The notes beneath the pieces were generated by a model, which saw only the letters and a list, made by a program, of their open reading frames with translations, was not told the origin of the DNA and did not search any database. Source: Gammaproteobacteria bacterium (GTDB lineage: Bacteria > Pseudomonadota > Gammaproteobacteria > UBA6429 > Thiohalophilaceae). Taken from it: a stretch of DNA of 5,835 bases. Below are positions 1-5,017 of the stretch, in pieces. How positions within the stretch are numbered: position 1 is the stretch's first letter; every line of letters starts with the position of its first letter. The position numbers and the translations under genes were made by a program. The stretch is from positions 1 through 5,835 of the forward strand of contig JAOULB010000155.1 in the NCBI GenBank assembly GCA_029882235.1, read 5' to 3'.

Positions 1-279
1 ATTAATCGCAACACGCATAGATGAATCTTTTTTGCCGCGTAGCGCCAGTGAGGGTAACTCGTCCATACCAACAACTTGAGAGGCATGTTGAATCGACAGA
101 TTGCTGGATATAGTAGCATTATGCTCTGCCAGCTTATCGGTGAGGATTTTGGTATCGCCTACCAGGATTAATTTTAGCCCGGGATGTTTTTTTAGTGCCA
201 TTAATGCCGCGGGGACGACCACGTCCGGCCCATGATCACCACCCATTCCATCCAGAGATATTGTAGCGTCTACATTCAT
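1..279 (-). CDS. plsX: Phosphate acyltransferase PlsX, N-terminal part
   Basis: The first 93 codons of PlsX are present, and the gene runs off the left edge of the window. PlsX makes acyl-phosphate from acyl-ACP and phosphate. PlsY then uses it to acylate glycerol-3-phosphate, the first step of phospholipid synthesis. PlsX is a soluble or peripheral membrane enzyme. Translation from the ATG at 279 begins MNVDATISLDGMGGDHGPDV. It shows the family's D-x-MGGD-xGP motif near residues 10-17, then PAALMAL, LVGD and SSMRVAI (about residues 86-92), all in the order found in E. coli PlsX. No in-frame ATG, GTG or TTG was seen in the codons just upstream, so this start is favoured, although no good Shine-Dalgarno precedes it. 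It lies downstream of yceD and rpmF on the same strand, the usual order before the fab genes. The 130 bp gap from rpmF holds hairpins and a candidate promoter, so plsX may be partly expressed on its own. Confidence 0.95.
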   Translation of the reverse strand, partial: MNVDATISLDGMGGDHGPDVVVPAALMALKKHPGLKLILVGDTKILTDKLAEHNATISSNLSIQHASQVVGMDELPSLALRGKKDSSMRVAIN

Positions 280-306
280 GCGGGTAATTACGCTGTTGTT
301 ATAATC

Positions 307-335
307 GTTATATTGTATTAACAAATACGGGACAA
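307..335 (-). promoter_or_regulatory. Candidate sigma70 promoter for plsX
   Basis: On the minus strand, TTGTCC (330-335) is followed after 17 bp by TATAAC (307-312). These match the -35 consensus at 4 of 6 positions and the -10 at 5 of 6. Transcription would start near 300, about 21 bases before the plsX ATG. The -35 hexamer lies in the second arm of the 325-354 hairpin. A second TATAAC sits at 298-303. The region is AT-rich, so chance matches are likely. This is inference from motif and spacing only. Confidence 0.35.
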
Positions 336-354
336 GGTTACCCCTGTCCCGTAT
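325..354 (-). terminator. 10-bp perfect stem-loop between rpmF and plsX; possible weak terminator
   Basis: Bases 325-334 (ATACGGGACA) and 345-354 (TGTCCCGTAT) are perfect reverse complements around a 10-base loop. In the operon transcript (minus strand) the stem is followed by TTGTTAATA. That is a poor but U-leaning tail, so this could be a leaky intrinsic terminator or attenuator that lowers plsX expression relative to rpmF. It could equally protect the 3' end of an rpmF transcript from exonucleases. On the + strand the stem has no U-tract. The symmetry is directly visible, but the termination function is inferred. Confidence 0.45.
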
Positions 355-359
355 CGGTC

Positions 360-375
360 TGTGTATATTTACACA
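360..375. repeat. Perfect 6-bp inverted repeat TGTGTA-N4-TACACA
   Basis: TGTGTA (360-365) and TACACA (370-375) form a perfect 16 bp dyad. It could be a small RNA hairpin in the rpmF-plsX spacer. It could also be a DNA operator: TGTGT-N6-ACACA resembles the architecture of a CRP site (TGTGA-N6-TCACA) but lacks the conserved A/T pair of that consensus. It is centred about 67 bp upstream of the transcription start inferred for the plsX promoter. No regulator can be assigned. Confidence 0.35.
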
Positions 376-381
376 CCACCC

Positions 382-399
382 TGCTGCTTAAACCCAGCA
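382..399 (-). other. Small stem-loop just after rpmF
   Basis: TGCTG (382-386) and CAGCA (395-399) can pair around an 8-base loop, 11 bases after the rpmF stop codon in the minus-strand transcript. No U-tract follows, so it is not a convincing terminator. With the dyad at 360-375 and the hairpin at 325-354 it makes three stem-loops in this 130 bp gap. The short stem could be chance. Confidence 0.25.
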
Positions 400-409
400 A
401 AGAGGGGAT

Positions 410-592
410 CTAGTCGTCCTGTTTTGTGTCCAGGACTTTACGACCGCGATAGTAGCCGTCTGGGCTAATATGGTGGCGCAAATGTGTTTCACCTGTGTTG
501 GGTTCAATAGATAGTGCTTTTGCTGTCAACGCATCGTGCGAACGGCGCATGCCGCGTTTCGATGGTGTTTTTCGATTCTGTTGTACTGCCAT
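410..592 (-). CDS. rpmF: 50S ribosomal protein L32 (bL32)
   Basis: A complete 60-residue L32, a small basic protein of the large ribosomal subunit. The N-terminus MAVQQNRKTPSKRGMRRSHD and the later HLRHH-x3-DGYYRGRKV block (about residues 38-53) are diagnostic. E. coli L32 is 57 residues with the same layout, and the extra length here is an acidic tail ending KQDD. There are no cysteines, so this is the zinc-independent form. The ATG at 592 is preceded by AGAGG (599-603) at 6 bases' spacing, a good ribosome binding site. The start is 21 bp after the yceD stop on the same strand, so yceD and rpmF are almost certainly co-transcribed, as in most gammaproteobacteria. The alternative-frame ORF on the + strand is a shadow. 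Confidence 0.98.
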   Translation of the reverse strand: MAVQQNRKTPSKRGMRRSHDALTAKALSIEPNTGETHLRHHISPDGYYRGRKVLDTKQDD

Positions 593-613
593 GGTCTGCC
601 TCTTTCAATAAAA

Positions 614-1138
614 TCAGTTGTCTTTTTTTAAGTCCGCCAGTACCGCAAAGGGGTTCTGGTTGTCTTCCTGTTCAGTATCCTTCTCTGTCTCGCCGTACTT
701 ACTGGCAGGACAGTCATTGAATTCATGCATTGGTATCTGCGGTATAGCCAGCAGCACCTCATCTTCAATAATTTCAGCCAACCTGACCGGGGTCGATTCC
801 AGAATCAGTGGCTCATATTCTTCACCCAGCTGAGCAATTTCTGACTCGTGCTTGAGCAAAGCAAGATTAAACTCATTTGCAAGTGAAAAATTCATTTCAC
901 TGAGGCAACGCTGGCACGTTAGTGAAACCATACCTTCTATTCGACCGCTAAGGCGTCGAGTGCCTCTTGCATCAATACCAAACTTCAGTTCTACATCAAG
1001 GTGCCCAGTTTTAGAGTCCAGCAGTGGCTCAAGCCGCTTCAATTGCTTGAACTCGATCAGGCCCTGAATCTGCCGACCCTGTTCCGCCATACGGAATGGA
1101 TCGACTTCTACTGGCAAACGGTCTTGACGCCCCGACAT
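614..1138 (-). CDS. yceD: YceD/DUF177 family protein (23S rRNA accumulation protein)
   Basis: A 174-residue DUF177 protein, close to the 173 residues of E. coli YceD. The family is reported to be needed for normal 23S rRNA accumulation in bacteria and plastids, and the biochemical activity is unknown. Visible features are the N-terminal LPVEVDPFRMAEQG region, a CQRC pair of cysteines (residues 75 and 78), the acidic EIIEDEVLLAIPQIP block (about 122-136), a third cysteine in NDCP (143), and the typical C-terminal NPFAVLADLKK. The reading frame stays open to a TTG at 1210, which would add 24 residues. I chose the ATG at 1138 because the spacing to the conserved LP...DP segment then matches E. 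coli and the total length fits. No clear Shine-Dalgarno precedes this ATG, and a near-consensus promoter ends only 9 bases before it, so the mRNA may be nearly leaderless. The gene is followed by rpmF after 21 bp. Confidence 0.93.
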   Translation of the reverse strand: MSGRQDRLPVEVDPFRMAEQGRQIQGLIEFKQLKRLEPLLDSKTGHLDVELKFGIDARGTRRLSGRIEGMVSLTCQRCLSEMNFSLANEFNLALLKHESEIAQLGEEYEPLILESTPVRLAEIIEDEVLLAIPQIPMHEFNDCPASKYGETEKDTEQEDNQNPFAVLADLKKDN

Positions 1139-1147
1139 AAGGCGCGG

Positions 1148-1176
1148 ATTGTATCCGGGCAACACCAAAGAGTCAA
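1148..1176 (-). promoter_or_regulatory. Near-consensus sigma70 promoter abutting yceD start
   Basis: On the minus strand TTGACT (1171-1176) and TACAAT (1148-1153) are separated by exactly 17 bp, and each matches the consensus at 5 of 6 positions. This is the best promoter match found in the window. The predicted transcription start is about 1141, with the usual slack of a few bases, and the yceD ATG is at 1138. The yceD-rpmF transcript from here would have a leader of roughly 0-5 bases. Function is inferred from sequence only. Confidence 0.6.
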
Positions 1177-1234
1177 AAATAACAAAGGCTTCCGTGTCCT
1201 GTAGACCCAATAAATTAACATAATATCCTTCATA

Positions 1235-1265
1235 TTTATATGTTTTTATTGGGTGTCTGAATCAA
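1235..1265 (-). promoter_or_regulatory. Second candidate promoter upstream of yceD
   Basis: On the minus strand TTGATT (1260-1265) is followed after 19 bp by TATAAA (1235-1240). The -10 is good, but the spacing is long for sigma70. Transcription would begin near 1228 and give yceD a leader of about 90 bases. It could supply a longer yceD transcript in addition to the promoter at 1148-1176. It overlaps the spacer that also serves the divergent maf gene. Confidence 0.3.
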
Positions 1266-1278
1266 GGCCTGAAAGCTG

Positions 1279-1284
1279 TATACT
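1279..1284 (+). promoter_or_regulatory. Candidate -10 element for maf
   Basis: TATACT matches the -10 consensus at 5 of 6 positions and would start transcription near 1291, 27 bases before the maf ATG at 1318. No good -35 lies 16-18 bp upstream; the nearest, around 1257-1262 (CTGAAT), is weak. Expression may be low or activator-dependent. A start near 1291 would leave almost no leader for the upstream TTG (1297), which supports the ATG at 1318. Confidence 0.35.
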
Positions 1285-1317
1285 TATCCGCTCTATTTGA
1301 AGCGAATGATCCAGCTT

Positions 1318-1896
1318 ATGCCGCCAATTATTCTTGCATCCACCTCTCCGTTTCGTCGTGAAATTCTGACCAAGCTTGGCCTGGAGTTTACAAGCTGCCC
1401 TCCAGAAGTGGATGAACAGGCAAAACCGGGTGAAAAACCAGAGGAACTGGTCTTACGTCTGGCAATTGAAAAGGCGCGAGCAGTTGCCCAGCAGCATTCC
1501 TCGGGTCTGGTCATTGGCTCTGACCAGCTTGCCGTTATTGACGGGGAAATTCTTGGCAAACCGGGCGACCATGCCAATGCCGTCAGACAACTCCAACACG
1601 CCTCTGGTAAAACCGTGATTTTTTACACAGGCCTGTGTCTGTTTAATGCTGAAACGGGGAAATACCAATCTGAAGTCGTGCCATTTAAAGTCATTTTTCG
1701 GCAATTATCGGATCAACAAATCGAAAATTATTTAAATGCTGAGCAACCCTATAACTGTGCGGGTAGCTTTAAATCAGAAGGTTTGGGAATTAGTTTATTT
1801 GAACGACTCGAAGGTGATGACCCAAATACACTTATTGGGCTGCCATTGATTCGTCTGGTCAGAATGCTGGAAGCCGAAGGCGTGCAGATAATTTGA
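1318..1896 (+). CDS. yceF: Maf-like nucleotide pyrophosphatase (YceF subgroup)
   Basis: A 192-residue Maf/Ham1-fold protein of the YceF type. E. coli YceF hydrolyses m7GTP to the monophosphate and is thought to keep modified nucleotides out of nucleic acids. Visible motifs are the N-terminal ILASTSPFRR (residues 5-14, the SxSxRR substrate loop), VDE (31-33), GSDQ (67-70, with the likely catalytic Asp69), GKP (80-82), and the long conserved stretch CAGSFKSEGLGISLFERLEG (147-166). The wording of these motifs is much closer to YceF than to YhdE, so dTTP/UTP-specific activity is less likely. In-frame TTG (1297) and ATG (1306) codons lie upstream; the ATG at 1318 is chosen because MPPIILASTS aligns with the E. 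coli start MPKLILASTS. No strong Shine-Dalgarno is visible. The gene is divergent from yceD and converges on sppA, 10 bp from its stop, so it is a single-gene unit. Confidence 0.94.
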   Translation: MPPIILASTSPFRREILTKLGLEFTSCPPEVDEQAKPGEKPEELVLRLAIEKARAVAQQHSSGLVIGSDQLAVIDGEILGKPGDHANAVRQLQHASGKTVIFYTGLCLFNAETGKYQSEVVPFKVIFRQLSDQQIENYLNAEQPYNCAGSFKSEGLGISLFERLEGDDPNTLIGLPLIRLVRMLEAEGVQII

Positions 1897-1906
1897 TTAC
1901 CATTAA

Positions 1907-2896
1907 TTAACGAAGTCGATTCTGGGTTCCGATCACCTGCATCACAGCGGAAGCAAAACTGGTTCCAATCCGCGCAGCAAAACGTTCCAGCACTGACTCC
2001 GTCGGTGTGTAGTTGACGATGTTCTCAGCCTCAATCACCTCTCTCGCGACATAGCTGCTACTGCCCAGCCCATCGATCAGACCCAGCTCAACACTTTCTT
2101 CACCGGTCCAGACCAGGCCAGTGAAAAGACGTTTATCATCTTTGAGTCTTGTTCCACGCCCTTCTTTCACTGTATCAATAAACTGACGATGAATCGTGCC
2201 GAGCAGCTGTTTGACATGGGAAACATCTTTTCTTTTCTCTGGTGAAAAAGGATCCAGGAAACCTTTACTTTCACCCGCAGTATATAGCCGGCGTTCAATA
2301 CCCAGCTTGTTCAGCCCCTCAACAAAACCAAAGCCATCCATGATGACACCAATTGAGCCGATCACACTGGCTTTATCGGCAAAGATTTCATCCGCAGCGG
2401 CTGCAATATAATAACCACCTGATGCGCAGATATCGGTGACGACAGCATAGAGTTTGGTGTTGGGGTATTTGTCTCGTAGGCGTTTAATTTCATCATTCAC
2501 ATAGCCCGCCTGTACGGGGCTGCCTCCAGGACTGTTGATGCGTAAAATGACACCGGCAGTATCTTTATTTTTAAAGGCGGCTCGAAGGCCGGTAATGATT
2601 GTGTCCGCACTAGCCTCTGAATCATCCGCAATAATGCCATTGATCTCAACCAACGCAGTATGGCGGCCGTGCTTTAATGCCATACCATCTCCTTGATCAG
2701 GTAAATAGATCATCATCAGGATCAGGAACAGATAGGAAAACATCAGTGATTTAAAGAAGATATTCCAACGGCGACTGCGACGCTGTTCATTAAGAGACGC
2801 AAAAGCCAACCGATTAATGACATCCTGCTGCCATTGTTGATCTTTGTTCTGACCAGTGTTGTCAGGTTGGCTCACATCTTGTGTTGGTTCTTCCAC
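1907..2896 (-). CDS. sppA: Signal peptide peptidase SppA, short (36K-type) S49 family protease
   Basis: A 329-residue inner-membrane serine protease of family S49, the single-domain type rather than the duplicated 67K E. coli SppA. It is expected to cut leftover signal peptides in the membrane. A hydrophilic, Q-rich N-terminus (1-45) precedes one transmembrane segment (about 47-65), which anchors the catalytic domain. The domain shows VEINGII (83-89), RINSPGG (119-125), the nucleophile motif CASGGYYIAAAADEI with Ser159, GSIGV (180-184), and the general-base lysine in GESKGFLDPF, Lys211. This is the Ser/Lys dyad of the family. The start is GTG at 2896, with GGAA about 8 bases upstream; no other in-frame start codon was seen within about 30 bases upstream. 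It lies downstream of rluC and the HAD gene after a 78 bp gap that holds a plausible promoter. Its stop is 10 bp from the convergent maf stop. Confidence 0.94.
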   Translation of the reverse strand: MEEPTQDVSQPDNTGQNKDQQWQQDVINRLAFASLNEQRRSRRWNIFFKSLMFSYLFLILMMIYLPDQGDGMALKHGRHTALVEINGIIADDSEASADTIITGLRAAFKNKDTAGVILRINSPGGSPVQAGYVNDEIKRLRDKYPNTKLYAVVTDICASGGYYIAAAADEIFADKASVIGSIGVIMDGFGFVEGLNKLGIERRLYTAGESKGFLDPFSPEKRKDVSHVKQLLGTIHRQFIDTVKEGRGTRLKDDKRLFTGLVWTGEESVELGLIDGLGSSSYVAREVIEAENIVNYTPTESVLERFAARIGTSFASAVMQVIGTQNRLR

Positions 2897-2935
2897 TTGA
2901 GTTTCCGTAATGGTTAGTAAGCGATTGATTGAATG

Positions 2936-2964
2936 AGTATAACGACAGAAATCCAGACTGTCTC
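2936..2964 (-). promoter_or_regulatory. Candidate internal promoter for sppA
   Basis: In the 78 bp gap between the HAD gene and sppA, the minus strand reads GAGACA (2959-2964), 17 bp, TATACT (2936-2941). The -35 matches 4 of 6 positions, the -10 matches 5 of 6, and the spacing is ideal. Transcription would start near 2929, 33 bases before the GTG. This would let sppA be expressed apart from rluC and the HAD gene. It is inferred from sequence only. Confidence 0.45.
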
Positions 2965-2974
2965 GTGATATTAG

Positions 2975-3649
2975 CTAGTTTGGTAGCGGCAACAACCAGT
3001 GTTCCTGAAGCAACCAGTGCTGAAGTTCTTCAATGCTATCCAGACAGGCCAGTGGCTGACAATCTAACAATCGTTGCTTTTCATGCACACCATAGGTTAC
3101 CGCAACTGAATGTGCTCGACAGTTATTGGCCATTTGCAAGTCAAACTCGGTATCACCAACCATGAGTGTTGATTCGGGTTCAACGCCTAGCTCATCCATA
3201 ATATCGAGTAACATTTGTGGATGGGGTTTGGAAAAACTTTCATCCGCACATCGCGTTGCATGAAAGAGTGTAGTCATCCCACATTCTTCTAACACGCGAT
3301 CCAGACCCCGACGCGCCTTGCCTGTTGCCACAGCAAGAAAGTAATCCCGGCTCAATAACTGCTCCAGCAGCTCACTAACACCTTCGAATAAAGGGCTGGG
3401 TGTTTTATCGCCGACAAGAAAATGATATCGATAACGATCAGTTAAAGCGGCATAATCTGATTCGCTCGCTTCTGGGAACAAGGTCGTCACAGCTTCACGC
3501 AACCCTAGACCAATAACATAACTGATTTCTGATGCAGAAAGTTCAGGTAGTTCAACATCGGCGATGGCAGCCTGCATACAGGCCACAATACGAGCCTGAG
3601 AATCCATCAGGGTGCCATCCCAGTCGAAAACGATGAGTTTATTCGTCAC
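2975..3649 (-). CDS. HAD-IA family hydrolase, phosphoglycolate phosphatase-like
   Basis: A 224-residue HAD-superfamily phosphatase with all four motifs. Motif I is FDWDGTLMDS (nucleophile Asp9, acid/base Asp11). Motif II is VATGKA (Thr109). Motif III is the Lys in SKPHP (Lys141). Motif IV is VGDTEFD (Asp166, Asp170). The helical cap between motifs I and II (about residues 15-90) places it in subfamily IA, with Gph-like and pyrophosphatase-like enzymes. The substrate cannot be read from the sequence; phosphoglycolate is only a family guess. The start is GTG at 3649, 2 bp after the rluC stop. Its AAGG ribosome binding site lies inside the last rluC codons, so translation is probably coupled to rluC. 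HAD genes sit between rluC and sppA in Pseudomonas too. The C-terminal tail contains HWLL twice (211-214 and 217-220), a small in-frame duplication that may be a recent addition. Confidence 0.9.
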   Translation of the reverse strand: MTNKLIVFDWDGTLMDSQARIVACMQAAIADVELPELSASEISYVIGLGLREAVTTLFPEASESDYAALTDRYRYHFLVGDKTPSPLFEGVSELLEQLLSRDYFLAVATGKARRGLDRVLEECGMTTLFHATRCADESFSKPHPQMLLDIMDELGVEPESTLMVGDTEFDLQMANNCRAHSVAVTYGVHEKQRLLDCQPLACLDSIEELQHWLLQEHWLLPLPN

Positions 3650-3651
3650 AC

Positions 3652-4611
3652 TTAATACCTTAAATCTATATTTGATAAAACCTGTTGCAATTCATCCGGC
3701 AAAGGCGCGGTGATGTCGATGGACTGTGCTTCTTCAGACAACTCGAATTTGAGGTGGCTGGCATGTAAAAACAAGCGTTTGAGGCCATGTTTTTTCATTA
3801 ATTTATTAAACGCTTCATCACCATATTTAGTATCGCCCGCAATGGGGAAACCTTCATGCGCTGCATGAACACGAATTTGATGGGTACGGCCTGTTTCCAG
3901 TTTTACCTTCATCAGACTGGCAATGGGTTTTGACTGTATCGGACGAAACAGGCTCAGGGCCTGTTTTCCTTCTTTGTTGACTCGGACAACCCGCTCACCA
4001 GACTTAAGTACATTTTTCATAAGTGGCACATCAATGCGACGATCACCACCGGTCCACTCTCCCATCACCAGACAGAGATATTGTTTGGTGATGGCATTAG
4101 TGCGCATTAATTCATGCAGTTGGCGTAATGCACTGCGTTTTTTAGCAATGAGTAAGCAACCTGAAGTATCACGGTCGAGCCGATGCACCAGTTCGAGATA
4201 GGGTGCGTCGGGTCGAGAGGCACGCAAACCTTCAATCACGCCATAACTCAAACCACTGCCACCATGGACAGCCATGCCACTGGGTTTGTTCAAAATTAGA
4301 ATACGCTTGTCTTCGAAGAGGATGCTATTTTCAATTGTGGATAGAACATGCTCTGCTGGACTGGATTGTTGCTCTGCTCCTAGCCGCACGGGAGGAACTC
4401 GAACCAGATCACCCGCCTGCAGGCGATAATCAGGCTTGATTCGGCCCTTGTTCACCCTGACCTCACCCTTCCTGACAATGCGGTAAATCAGGCTTTTAGG
4501 TGCCCCCTTGAGCCTGCTGAGCAGGAAATTATCGATCCTTTGCCCGGCCTGGTCATCGTCGATTTCAAGGTATTGCACGCTATGTGCCTTGTTTTCTTTA
4601 GAATTTCCCAT
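3652..4611 (-). CDS. rluC: 23S rRNA pseudouridine synthase RluC
   Basis: A 319-residue RluC, the same length as the E. coli enzyme, which makes pseudouridine at 23S rRNA positions 955, 2504 and 2580. An N-terminal S4 RNA-binding domain (about residues 22-80: AGQRIDNFL, PKSLIYRIVRKGEVRVN, RIKP, AGD, VRVPPVR) is followed by the RluA-type catalytic domain. The latter shows LNKPSGMAVHGGSG (107-120), the catalytic motif HRLDRDTSG with Asp146, KKRSALRQLH and GRTHQIRVH (241-249). The frame is open upstream to an ATG at 4704, adding 31 residues (MHHLFQTSPTDY...). I prefer the ATG at 4611 for its length match to E. coli and because the added residues look unlike S4 domains. However, the 4704 ATG has a better-looking AGGG upstream than 4611, which has no clear ribosome binding site. 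rluC is divergent from rne and heads the unit with the HAD gene. Confidence 0.95.
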   Translation of the reverse strand: MGNSKENKAHSVQYLEIDDDQAGQRIDNFLLSRLKGAPKSLIYRIVRKGEVRVNKGRIKPDYRLQAGDLVRVPPVRLGAEQQSSPAEHVLSTIENSILFEDKRILILNKPSGMAVHGGSGLSYGVIEGLRASRPDAPYLELVHRLDRDTSGCLLIAKKRSALRQLHELMRTNAITKQYLCLVMGEWTGGDRRIDVPLMKNVLKSGERVVRVNKEGKQALSLFRPIQSKPIASLMKVKLETGRTHQIRVHAAHEGFPIAGDTKYGDEAFNKLMKKHGLKRLFLHASHLKFELSEEAQSIDITAPLPDELQQVLSNIDLRY

Positions 4612-4665
4612 ACTATCTGAGTGTACGCCAATGAATTCTGGTGATTGATGCCCCGGACAATCGCT

Positions 4666-4695
4666 GATATAGTCAGTAGGTGATGTCTGGAACAA
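4666..4695 (-). promoter_or_regulatory. Weak candidate promoter for rluC
   Basis: On the minus strand TTGTTC (4690-4695), 18 bp, TATATC (4666-4671) could start transcription near 4659, 48 bases before the ATG at 4611. The match is moderate and chance is quite possible. If used, this promoter would exclude the longer 4704 start of rluC. Confidence 0.25.
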
Positions 4696-4759
4696 GTGAT
4701 GCATACCGCCCTGCAGAGTCAGCGCGAGCCACCCAGACCAGAACGAAACGGTTTTGTAA

Positions 4760-4780
4760 CCTCCCTCGTTAATCGGGAGG
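4760..4780. repeat. GC-rich inverted repeat CCTCCC/GGGAGG in the rluC-rne spacer
   Basis: CCTCCC (4760-4765) and GGGAGG (4775-4780) are perfect reverse complements around a 9-base loop. Neither strand has a U-tract directly after it, so it is not a good terminator. It lies upstream of the inferred rne promoter and the rluC start, so it may be an operator, or an RNA hairpin if a longer rne transcript exists. The role is unknown. Confidence 0.35.
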
Positions 4781-4816
4781 GATTATTACAGATTAGGAAG
4801 ACATCTGCGTGATTAT

Positions 4817-4845
4817 TTGAATCCGTGTGGTGTCACAGGAATAAA
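4817..4845 (+). promoter_or_regulatory. Candidate promoter for rne
   Basis: TTGAAT (4817-4822), 17 bp, AATAAA (4840-4845). Each hexamer matches consensus at 4 of 6 positions with ideal spacing. The predicted start, about 4852, falls at the first base-paired element of the leader (4851-4885), which would give a 166-base rne leader. Other promoters further upstream cannot be excluded; E. coli rne has several. Confidence 0.35.
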
Positions 4846-4851
4846 CTGCGC

Positions 4852-5017
4852 TCCCGTTGAATAGTCAAAAACTTTCAACGGTGGGTAGACTGAAAAGCAC
4901 CGAAGAGTTTGAGCAACCTGGTTTAGGGTTGATGTCTCAAATTGGCGCTCGCAGTCTGGCGATACCCTCCTGTCACGGTGTGACCGGGATGAGCGCCATA
5001 AATATAAGGTTTCAATA
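4852..5017 (+). promoter_or_regulatory. Structured rne 5' leader, candidate RNase E autoregulatory element
   Basis: The stretch before rne folds into consecutive stems visible by eye. (1) CCGTTGAA 4854-4861 pairs with TTCAACGG 4874-4881, 8 bp perfect, 12-base loop. (2) TTTGAG-CAACC 4908-4918 pairs with GGTTG 4927-4931 and CTCAAA 4936-4941, 11 bp with an ATGT bulge. (3) TGGCGCTC 4943-4950 pairs with GAGCGCCA 4991-4998, 8 bp, enclosing a smaller GTCAC/GTGAC hairpin (4972-4984). An AAGG ribosome binding site (5006-5009) follows, outside the last stem. In E. coli the rne leader carries stem-loops (hp2, hp3) through which RNase E cleaves its own message to set its level. The position here fits that role, but the sequence was not aligned to the known element, so homology is inference. 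Confidence 0.55.

Noticed and set aside
618..833. Plus-strand ORF of 71 codons opposite yceD
   Set aside because: It is a shadow of yceD, with no ribosome binding site, and nothing in the translation resembles a known family.
2929..3165. Plus-strand ORF of 78 codons over the HAD gene and gap
   Set aside because: It overlaps a well-supported gene on the other strand, and shows no family similarity.
3923..4201. Plus-strand ORF of 92 codons opposite rluC
   Set aside because: It lies wholly inside the conserved rluC gene, so it is a shadow.
4760..4780. CCTCCC/GGGAGG hairpin as an intrinsic terminator
   Set aside because: No U-tract follows on either strand, and it lies between divergent genes where no terminator is needed. 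It is kept only as an inverted repeat.
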